Below are positions 1-7,096 of a stretch of 64,000 bases of DNA, piece after piece (within the stretch, counting starts at the first letter, position 1; each line of letters starts with the position of its first letter). The notes beneath the pieces are model-generated. The model was not told where the DNA came from. It made no database searches and worked only from the letters and a program-made list of their open reading frames with translations. The translations under genes were made by a program, and so were the position numbers. This stretch comes from Pseudomonas sp. GD04091 (lineage in GTDB: Bacteria > Pseudomonadota > Gammaproteobacteria > Pseudomonadales > Pseudomonadaceae). The stretch covers positions 1 to 64,000 of the forward strand of contig NZ_JAOEBG010000026.1 of NCBI RefSeq assembly GCF_029836165.1. The letters run 5' to 3'.

Positions 1-40
1 GTGGGGTTTCCCCATGTGAGAGTAGGTCATCGTCAAGATT
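1..40 (+). rRNA. rrf: 5S ribosomal RNA, 3' end (partial)
   Basis: The first 40 bases match the 3' end of a Pseudomonas 5S rRNA, with the helix D/E region GTGGGGTTTCCCCATG followed by GAGAGTAGG. The rest of the gene, and presumably the rRNA operon, lies before the window. A strong terminator follows directly. Confidence 0.9.
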
Positions 41-48
41 CAATTCGC

Positions 49-82
49 AAAACCCCTATCTGCGCGAGCAGGTAGGGGTTTT
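49..82 (+). terminator. rRNA operon terminator
   Basis: A 15-bp stem runs from AAAACCCCTATCTGC to GCAGGTAGGGGTTTT with one wobble pair and a GCGA loop. It lies a few bases after the 5S rRNA end and closes in a T run, as an intrinsic terminator should. Confidence 0.9.
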
Positions 83-229
83 GTCTTTTCCGATTTTGAA
101 AGCGCTCCGACGACGCTGGTGCCTTGCTTCGCGGGTAGACTCGCTTTCACAGGCGATTGCTCAGGTCGTCTCCCACATTTCGAGTCGGAACACTAGAATA
201 GAGCCGACGTATCCATTCAGAACGCCTTT

Positions 230-889
230 ATGCCCAACCCTGTCGATCCTGAAGCGCTCGCGCAGTTGCCGCTGGACGAACTCGTGGCCTGCCACGAGTG
301 CGACCTGTTGATGCGCAAGCCGATGCTGCAACATGACGAGAAAGCCCAGTGTCCGCGCTGCGGCTATGAGCTCTATGCCCATCGTCACAATCTGGTCAAT
401 CGCAGCCTGGCCCTGGTCCTGACGGCATTGCTGCTGTACGTGCCCGCCAACTTCCTGCCGATCATGCAGTTGCATCTGCTGGGGCAGACCTCCGACGACA
501 CCGTCTGGAGTGGGGTGCTTGGTCTGTACAACTCGCAAATGCGTGGCATCGCCGTGGTGGTGTTCCTGTGCAGCATGGCCATTCCCTTGCTCAAGTTGCT
601 CTGCCAACTGGTGGTGCTGCTGAGCATCCGTCTGAACATGGGCCGCAGTTATGGCCTGCTGATCTATCGCATCTACCACCACTTGCGCGAGTGGGGCATG
701 CTCGAGGTCTACTTCATGGGTGTACTGGTCGCCATCGTCAAGCTGGTCGACCTCGCCGAACTCAGCATTGGTCTCGGCCTGTTCTGTTTCATCAGCCTGT
801 TGCTGGTGCAGGTATGGCTCGAGGTCGTCATGTCGCCGCATCAGATCTGGGTGGCGTTGTCGGGGGAGGACGTCCATGCGGGCGATTGA
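230..889 (+). CDS. PqiA/LetA-family membrane protein, first half
   Basis: This 219-aa inner-membrane protein is one half of a PqiA/LetA-type transporter subunit. Near the N-terminus it has a rubredoxin-like zinc ribbon made of CHEC (about residues 22-25) and CPRC, followed by about four hydrophobic helices. E. coli LetA/PqiA is one polypeptide of about 420 aa with two such modules. Here the modules are separate genes overlapping by 14 bp. An MCE protein gene follows, so the likely role is lipid movement between inner and outer membranes. The 'paraquat-inducible' name is historical. Confidence 0.88.
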   Translation: MPNPVDPEALAQLPLDELVACHECDLLMRKPMLQHDEKAQCPRCGYELYAHRHNLVNRSLALVLTALLLYVPANFLPIMQLHLLGQTSDDTVWSGVLGLYNSQMRGIAVVVFLCSMAIPLLKLLCQLVVLLSIRLNMGRSYGLLIYRIYHHLREWGMLEVYFMGVLVAIVKLVDLAELSIGLGLFCFISLLLVQVWLEVVMSPHQIWVALSGEDVHAGD

Positions 890-1499
890 TGCAGGCATTC
901 TGGTTTGCAATGAATGCCATGAGCTGAATCGGCAGGAGTCTGGCAAGGCCTCGCAGACCTGTACACGCTGTGGCGCCATCGTGCATGCCCGACGTCCCAA
1001 CAGCATCGTGCGTACCTGGGCGTTGCTGATCACGGCGATGATTCTCTATATACCGGCCAACGTGCTGCCGATCATGACCGTCAGCGCGCTGGGGCAGGGC
1101 AGTCCGGACACCATCATGTCCGGCGTCATCACCTTGCTCAAGCACGGCATGCTGCCGATCGCCGCGGTAGTGTTCATCGCCAGTATTCTGGTGCCGACCT
1201 TCAAGCTGGTGGGCATCGCCCTGTTGCTGTATTCGGTGCAACGCCACCAGCCGCTCTCGGCGCAGCAGCGCATCCTGATGTACCGCTTCATCGAATTCAT
1301 CGGTCGCTGGTCGATGCTGGATATCTTCGTCATCGCCATTCTCGTGGCCGTGGTGAATTTCGGCCGCATCGCCAGTGTCGAAGCCAACCTGGGCGCCGTC
1401 GCCTTCGCCACCGTGGTGATCCTGACGATGCTCGCAGCTTTAACTTTCGATCCCCGACTGATCTGGGACAACACGGAGTCGGATGACGACCATGAGTGA
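876..1499 (+). CDS. PqiA/LetA-family membrane protein, second half
   Basis: This 207-aa protein starts at the ATG inside the end of the upstream gene, giving MRAIDAGILVCNEC. It has a second zinc ribbon (CNEC and CTRC) and then a PqiA-type four-helix block. It is probably the partner of the preceding gene, together equivalent to a full-length LetA. Its end overlaps the start of the MCE gene, so all three genes are likely co-translated. A start farther upstream in the same frame is open but would lie deep inside the first gene. Confidence 0.88.
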   Translation: MRAIDAGILVCNECHELNRQESGKASQTCTRCGAIVHARRPNSIVRTWALLITAMILYIPANVLPIMTVSALGQGSPDTIMSGVITLLKHGMLPIAAVVFIASILVPTFKLVGIALLLYSVQRHQPLSAQQRILMYRFIEFIGRWSMLDIFVIAILVAVVNFGRIASVEANLGAVAFATVVILTMLAALTFDPRLIWDNTESDDDHE

Positions 1500-3792
1500 T
1501 TTGCCAACGGCTAAAACCCGCCCTGCTTCGAACTGGTCGGCCATCTGGATCCTGCCCCTGATCGCTCTGGTCATTGGTGGCTGGCTTGCCTGGCAGGCCT
1601 ACCGTGACGCGGGTATCGAAATCCAGGTGCGTTTCGAGACAGGCGAAGGCATCGTCGCCAACAAGACCGAGGTGATCTTCAAAGGCATGTCAGTGGGGAA
1701 GGTCACCGCCCTGGTGCTGGATGACAAGGGAGAAAACCGCGGCGTTGTCGCCACCATCGAAATGCGCAAGGAGGCAGGGCCGCACCTGACCAAGGGCACG
1801 CGTTTCTGGCTGGTGAAGCCGAGTGTCAGCCTGGCAGGCATTTCGGGGCTGGAGACGCTGGTCTCGGGCAACTACATCGCCGTCGACCCAGGAGAGGGTG
1901 AACCGACCAAGCGTTTCACCGCGCTCAAGGAGGCGCCGCCGCTTTCCGATGCCGAGCCAGGCTTGCACCTCACGCTCAAGGCCGAACGCCTGGGATCGCT
2001 CAATCGAGACAGCCCAGTCTTCTACAAGCAGATCCAGGTCGGCCGAGTGAAGAGCTATCGACTGTCCGAGGATCAGGGCACGGTCGAGATAAAGGTCTTC
2101 ATCGCCCCCGCATACGCCAGCCTGGTGCGCAAGCACACACGGTTCTGGAATGCCAGCGGGGTGAGTATCGATGCCGACCTGTCGGGGGTGAAGGTGCGAA
2201 CCGAGTCGCTCTCGAGCATCGTTGCCGGTGGCATCGCGTTCGCCACGCCAGAGAACCGCAAGGACAGCCCGCCTACCGATCCGAGCCTGCCCTTCCGTCT
2301 GTACGAAGACTTTGACGCGGCCCAGGCCGGTATCCGTGTGAAGGTCAAGCTCAGTGACTTCGAGGGCCTGCAGAAGGGCCGTACGCCGGTGCTGTACAAG
2401 GGTATCCAGATCGGTTCGCTCAAGGACCTGAAGATCGAAGGCGACCTGTCCAGCGCGATGGCCGAACTGACCCTGGACCCGTTGGCCGAGGACTACCTGG
2501 TCGAGGGCACCCAGTTCTGGGTGGTCAAGCCGTCCATCTCGCTCGCCGGCATCACTGGCCTGGAGGCCTTGGTGAAGGGTAACTACATTGCGGTTCGTCC
2601 CGGTGAGCCGGGCGCCAAGCCCCAGCGTGAGTTCGAGGCGCGGCCCAAGGCTCCGCCGCTGGACCTGAAGGCGCCGGGGCTGCACATGGTACTGTTCGCC
2701 GATACCCTGGGTTCGCTGGAGGTGGGCAGCCCGGTGATGTACCGCCAGGTGCGGGTGGGTAGCGTGCAGAGCTACCAGTTCGCCCGTAACAGCAAGCGGA
2801 TCCTGATTGGCGTGCACATCGAGAAGGAGTACGCCAACCTGGTCAACGGTTCCACGCGCTTCTGGAATGCCAGTGGCATCACCCTGACCGGTGGGCTCTC
2901 GGGCATTCAGGTCAAGAGCGAGTCGCTGCAGACCCTGATGGCGGGAGGTATCGCCTTCGATACGCCAAGGCCGGACGTGCCGCTCAAACGCCATATTCCG
3001 CGCTTCCGCCTGCATGAAAGCCAGGATGCGGCCAATCGCGCCGGCACTCTGGTCACCATTCGCGTGGAGCGTGCCGATGGCCTCAAGCCGGGCACCCCGA
3101 TCCGCTTCCGCGGCCTGGATGTGGGCAGTGTCGAAAGTGTCGACCTGACCGGTGACCTGCAGGCCGTGCTGCTCAGGGCGCGCATCACCCAGGCGGCGGA
3201 ACGCATTGCTCGTGCGGGTACGCAGTTCTGGGTGGTCAAGCCCGCGTTGGGGCTGGTGCGCACCGAAAACCTCGACACGCTCATTGGTGGCCAATACCTG
3301 GAGGTGCTGCCGGCGCTCAAGGACAAGGGGCCGCAGCGCGACTTCATCGCGCTGGCCGATGCGCCAGAAGTGAAAGGTGAGGAGGTCGGCCTGCCGCTGA
3401 CCTTGAGCGCGGCGCGCCGAGGCTCGATCAAGCCGGGTGTGCCGGTCACCTACCGAGAAGTCACGGTGGGCAAGGTCACCGGTTTCGAGCTCGGCCAGAC
3501 CGCCGACCGGGTACTGATCCACATCCTCATCGAGCCGCGTTATGCAGGCCTGGTGCGTGGTGGCAGCCGCTTCTGGAACAGCAGCGGGTTCGGCTTCGAC
3601 TGGGGCCTGTTCAAGGGGGCCACGGTACGTACCGAGTCGGTCGAAACACTGATGGCTGGGGGGATCGCCTTCGCCACGCCGGATGGCGAGCAGATGGGCA
3701 ACCCGGCGCGACCCCAGCAGACCTTTGCCTTGTTCGACAAGGCGGAAGATGCGTGGCTGGAGTGGGCGCCGAAGATCCAGATCGGCAAATGA
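1483..3792 (+). CDS. pqiB: PqiB/LetB-type protein with six MCE domains
   Basis: This 769-aa protein has one N-terminal membrane helix (about residues 20-38) and six MCE repeats. The repeats are marked by motifs such as FKGMSVGKV, FYKQIQVGRV, LYKGIQIGSL, MYRQVRVGSV, FRGLDVGSV and YREVTVGKV at roughly residues 65, 180, 305, 415, 540 and 655. MCE rings stack into a tunnel across the periplasm that carries lipids. E. coli PqiB has three MCE domains and LetB seven, so this is nearer to LetB. Start codons at 1483 and 1492 are both possible; GGAG at 1475-1478 fits the first poorly and the second loosely. No pqiC lipoprotein gene follows. Confidence 0.9.
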   Translation: MTTMSDLPTAKTRPASNWSAIWILPLIALVIGGWLAWQAYRDAGIEIQVRFETGEGIVANKTEVIFKGMSVGKVTALVLDDKGENRGVVATIEMRKEAGPHLTKGTRFWLVKPSVSLAGISGLETLVSGNYIAVDPGEGEPTKRFTALKEAPPLSDAEPGLHLTLKAERLGSLNRDSPVFYKQIQVGRVKSYRLSEDQGTVEIKVFIAPAYASLVRKHTRFWNASGVSIDADLSGVKVRTESLSSIVAGGIAFATPENRKDSPPTDPSLPFRLYEDFDAAQAGIRVKVKLSDFEGLQKGRTPVLYKGIQIGSLKDLKIEGDLSSAMAELTLDPLAEDYLVEGTQFWVVKPSISLAGITGLEALVKGNYIAVRPGEPGAKPQREFEARPKAPPLDLKAPGLHMVLFADTLGSLEVGSPVMYRQVRVGSVQSYQFARNSKRILIGVHIEKEYANLVNGSTRFWNASGITLTGGLSGIQVKSESLQTLMAGGIAFDTPRPDVPLKRHIPRFRLHESQDAANRAGTLVTIRVERADGLKPGTPIRFRGLDVGSVESVDLTGDLQAVLLRARITQAAERIARAGTQFWVVKPALGLVRTENLDTLIGGQYLEVLPALKDKGPQRDFIALADAPEVKGEEVGLPLTLSAARRGSIKPGVPVTYREVTVGKVTGFELGQTADRVLIHILIEPRYAGLVRGGSRFWNSSGFGFDWGLFKGATVRTESVETLMAGGIAFATPDGEQMGNPARPQQTFALFDKAEDAWLEWAPKIQIGK

Positions 3793-3916
3793 TGAATAGC
3801 GGGGCCGCGGTGCGGCCCTGTTGCAACCGAGAGAAACTGCGCAACCTTTTGGATGCTGAGCAAGACAGCTGCTCCCGCAGGATTCGTGCTGGCTGTCTTG
3901 AGCGAATCGCGGGCAT

Positions 3917-3946
3917 AAAAAAACCGACCCTAGGGTCGGTTTTTTC
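3917..3946. terminator. Bidirectional terminator between pqiB and rpsT
   Basis: The arms AAAAAACCGACCC and GGGTCGGTTTTTT surround a two-base centre. Because the A and T runs are symmetrical it can stop both the rightward pqi operon and the leftward rpsT transcript, whose genes converge here. Confidence 0.85.
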
Positions 3947-3960
3947 GACAAGAACGTCGC

Positions 3961-4239
3961 TTAGGCAGCTGCAGCTTCTTTCAGCGCCTTGATGTGGCCA
4001 TTCAGACGGCCTTTGTGGCGAGCAGCTTTGTTCTTGTGGATGATGCCCTTGTCGGCCATGCGGTCGATTACAGGTACAGCCAGAACGTAGGCGGCTTGCG
4101 CTTTTTCGGCGTCTTTTGCGTCGATGGCTTTAACTACATTCTTGATGTAGGTGCGGACCATGGAACGCAGGCTGGCGTTGTGGCTGCGACGCTTCTCAGC
4201 CTGTTTTGCACGTTTCTTGGCGGAAGGTGTGTTGGCCAC
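3961..4239 (-). CDS. rpsT: 30S ribosomal protein S20
   Basis: This 92-aa basic protein (ANTPSAKKRAKQAEKRRSHN...) is S20, which binds 16S rRNA early in small-subunit assembly. The codon giving the conserved MANTPSAKKR start is GTG (4237-4239), preceded by an AGGAG ribosome site about seven bases upstream. A non-AUG start is also found in E. coli rpsT (UUG), where it contributes to weak, autoregulated translation. The gene is alone on this strand and ends at a bidirectional terminator. Confidence 0.97.
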   Translation of the reverse strand: MANTPSAKKRAKQAEKRRSHNASLRSMVRTYIKNVVKAIDAKDAEKAQAAYVLAVPVIDRMADKGIIHKNKAARHKGRLNGHIKALKEAAAA

Positions 4240-4488
4240 CGTCGAGCTCCTCGAAAGACTTTAGGTAAATAGCAAACAAAATAGGCCGCGAATCATGCCG
4301 ATGAGTCGAACGGATGTCAAGGCCACCTGCAGGGTTCCGCCGAGTGGTGGGTCAATCAGCGGAAAGATTCCTTTCTGCCACGTGACCTGTACACTCGGGA
4401 ATTTTGGCTCCCCTGCGAAGGCGCGGGAGTATCGCACATTCAGGCGCGCTCTGGCAGCGTCCTCTGTCCCTTGGCGTGAAACTTTTCG

Positions 4489-6027
4489 ATGAATCTGCTC
4501 AAATCCCTGGCTGCGGTCAGTTCCATCACCATGATTTCCCGGGTGCTCGGCTTTGTGCGCGACACCATTCTGGCCCGGGTCTTCGGTGCCGGCGTCGCCA
4601 CCGATGCCTTCTTCATCGCCTTCAAGTTGCCCAACCTGCTGCGGCGGATCTTCGCCGAGGGCGCGTTCTCCCAGGCGTTCGTGCCGATCCTGGCCGAATA
4701 CAAGACCCAGCAGGGCGAGGAGGCCACCCGTACCTTCATTGCCTACGTGAGCGGGCTGCTGACCCTGGTCCTGGCCCTGGTCACCGTCGCGGGCATTCTC
4801 GCCGCGCCCTGGGTGGTCTGGGCCACCGCGCCGGGCTTCGTCGACAGTGCCGAGAAGTACGAGCTGACCACCTCGCTGCTGCGGGTGACGTTTCCTTATA
4901 TATTGCTGATCTCGCTGTCATCGTTGGTCGGCGCGATCCTCAACACCTGGAACCGTTTCTCGGTGCCGGCGTTCACGCCCACGCTGCTCAACGTGGCGAT
5001 GATCGCCTTCGCGGTGCTGCTGACGCCTTATTTCGACCCGCCGATCATGGCCCTGGGCTGGGGCGTGCTGGCCGGTGGCCTGGCGCAGCTGCTGTACCAG
5101 CTGCCGGCGCTGAAGAAGATCGGCATGCTCGTGCTGCCACGGCTGAACCTGCGCGATACCGGTGTATGGCGGGTGCTCAAGCAGATGCTGCCGGCCATTC
5201 TCGGGGTATCGGTGAGCCAGATCTCGCTGATCATCAACACCATCTTCGCCTCCTTCCTGGTGGCCGGTTCCGTGTCGTGGATGTATTACGCCGACCGCCT
5301 CATGGAGCTGCCCTCCGGCGTGCTGGGGGTGGCGTTGGGCACCATCCTGCTGCCGACCCTGGCCAAGACCTACGCCAACAAGGACCGTGAGGAATATTCG
5401 CGGATCCTCGACTGGGGCCTGCGCCTGTGCTTCCTGCTGGTGCTGCCCTGCACCCTGGCTCTGGCGATTCTTGCCGAGCCGCTGACCGTGGCGCTGTTCC
5501 AGTACGGCAAGTTCACCGCCTTCGACGCGGCCATGACCCAGCGCGCGCTGATCGCCTATTCGGTGGGGTTGCTGGCGATCATCCTGGTCAAGGTGCTGGC
5601 CCCTGGCTTCTACGCCCAGCAGAACATCCGTACGCCGGTGAAGATCGCCGTCTTCACCCTGGTCTGCACCCAGCTGTTCAACCTGGCGCTGATCGGCCCG
5701 CTGGCCCATGCCGGGCTGGCCCTGGCGATCAGTCTGGGCGCCTGCCTCAACGCCGGCCTGCTGTACTGGAAGCTGCGCAGCCAGCAGCTGTTCCAGCCGC
5801 AGCCGGGTTGGGCGCTCTTCCTGTTGAAGCTGGTGCTGGCAGTCACCTTGATGTCTGGTGTGCTGCTGGTGGGCATGCACTATCTGCCGGCCTGGTCGCA
5901 GGGCAACATGCTCGAGCGCTTCCTGCGCCTGGGCGCCCTGATCGCGGCGGGCGTGGTGACCTATTTCGGCTGCCTGTACCTGTGTGGCTTGCGCCCACGG
6001 CATTTCACCCGCAAGGCCCTGCACTGA
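4489..6027 (+). CDS. murJ: Lipid II flippase MurJ
   Basis: This 512-aa protein begins MNLLKSLAAVSSITMISRVLGF, the hallmark N-terminus of MurJ/MviN. It has about 14 hydrophobic helices of the MOP exporter superfamily and carries lipid II across the inner membrane for peptidoglycan synthesis. The motif DAFFIAFKLPNLLRRIFAEGAFSQ is intact in the first half. It is the first gene of a rightward run that continues into ribF and ileS, the usual Pseudomonas order. Confidence 0.96.
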   Translation: MNLLKSLAAVSSITMISRVLGFVRDTILARVFGAGVATDAFFIAFKLPNLLRRIFAEGAFSQAFVPILAEYKTQQGEEATRTFIAYVSGLLTLVLALVTVAGILAAPWVVWATAPGFVDSAEKYELTTSLLRVTFPYILLISLSSLVGAILNTWNRFSVPAFTPTLLNVAMIAFAVLLTPYFDPPIMALGWGVLAGGLAQLLYQLPALKKIGMLVLPRLNLRDTGVWRVLKQMLPAILGVSVSQISLIINTIFASFLVAGSVSWMYYADRLMELPSGVLGVALGTILLPTLAKTYANKDREEYSRILDWGLRLCFLLVLPCTLALAILAEPLTVALFQYGKFTAFDAAMTQRALIAYSVGLLAIILVKVLAPGFYAQQNIRTPVKIAVFTLVCTQLFNLALIGPLAHAGLALAISLGACLNAGLLYWKLRSQQLFQPQPGWALFLLKLVLAVTLMSGVLLVGMHYLPAWSQGNMLERFLRLGALIAAGVVTYFGCLYLCGLRPRHFTRKALH

Positions 6028-6145
6028 GGCGGGAAAAGGGCCAGGCGTCGGTTTTTCACATTCCACGCCCCGTGGTGGCGCTGCTGCCTGTCGTCAGCGC
6101 CCGGGTGTGGTTATAATCGGCCACTTTATGAGCAAGAAGCGCGTT

Positions 6146-7096
6146 ATGCAGCTGGTTCGAGGTCTTCACAACCTGCGCCCCGAGCACCGGGGCTGTGTCG
6201 CCACCATTGGCAACTTCGACGGGGTCCACCGGGGTCACCAGGCGATCCTCGCGCGCCTGCGCGAACGTGGCCAGGAACTGGGCCTGCCCACCTGCGTGGT
6301 GATCTTCGAGCCCCAGCCGCGCGAATATTTCGCCCCGGACACCGCGCCGGCCCGCCTGGCGCGCCTGCGCGACAAGGTCGAGCTGCTGGCGGCGGAGGGT
6401 ATCGACCGGGTGTTGTGCCTGTCGTTCAACCAGCGTCTGAGCCAGCTCAGTGCCGAGCAGTTCGTCAAGGCTGTGCTGGTCGATGGTCTGGGTGTGCGCC
6501 ACCTTGAAGTGGGCGATGATTTCCGCTTCGGTTGCGACCGCGCCGGTGACTTCGCCTTCCTGATCGAAGCCGGCAAGCGCCATGGCTTTACCGTGGAAGC
6601 CGCCAACACCGTGATCCGCGATGGCCTGCGGGTCAGCAGCACCGAAGTGCGCAAGGCCCTGGCCGAAGGCAACTTCGAGCTGGCCGAGCACCTGCTGGGC
6701 CGCCCGTACCGCATCACCGGCCGCGTGCTGCACGGCCAGAAGCTGGCGCGCCAGCTTGGCACCCCAACCGCCAACATCCAGCTCAAGCGCCGCCGCGTGC
6801 CGCTGTCCGGGGTCTACCTGGCCAGTATCGAGATCGACGGCAAGCACTGGCCGGGTGTCGGCAATATCGGAGTGCGCCCCACCGTCGCCGGTGACGGGCG
6901 CCCTCACCTGGAGATTCATCTCCTGGACTACGCCGGCGACCTGTATGGCCGGCGCCTGACGGTGGAATTCCACCACAAGCTGCGTGAAGAGCAGCGTTTC
7001 GCCTCCCTGGAGGCGCTGAAGTCGGCGATCGACGCGGACATCGCCGCCGCACGTGCCCACTGGCACGCTCAACCGCTAACGAAGAGCCTGAAATGA
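6146..7096 (+). CDS. ribF: Bifunctional riboflavin kinase / FAD synthetase
   Basis: This 316-aa enzyme makes FMN from riboflavin and then FAD. The N-terminal half is the adenylyltransferase, with the nucleotide motif ATIGNFDGVHRGHQ. The C-terminal third is the flavokinase, with GRVLHGQKLARQLGTPTAN. The start at MQLVRGLHNL agrees with the family; an in-frame ATG 18 bases upstream (6128) is the alternative. It overlaps ileS by 4 bp (ATGA), indicating coupled translation. Confidence 0.95.
   Translation: MQLVRGLHNLRPEHRGCVATIGNFDGVHRGHQAILARLRERGQELGLPTCVVIFEPQPREYFAPDTAPARLARLRDKVELLAAEGIDRVLCLSFNQRLSQLSAEQFVKAVLVDGLGVRHLEVGDDFRFGCDRAGDFAFLIEAGKRHGFTVEAANTVIRDGLRVSSTEVRKALAEGNFELAEHLLGRPYRITGRVLHGQKLARQLGTPTANIQLKRRRVPLSGVYLASIEIDGKHWPGVGNIGVRPTVAGDGRPHLEIHLLDYAGDLYGRRLTVEFHHKLREEQRFASLEALKSAIDADIAAARAHWHAQPLTKSLK

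Noticed and set aside
1690..3951. 753-codon open frame on the minus strand opposite pqiB
   Set aside because: It mirrors the GC-rich third positions of a clearly real gene and has no recognisable domain.
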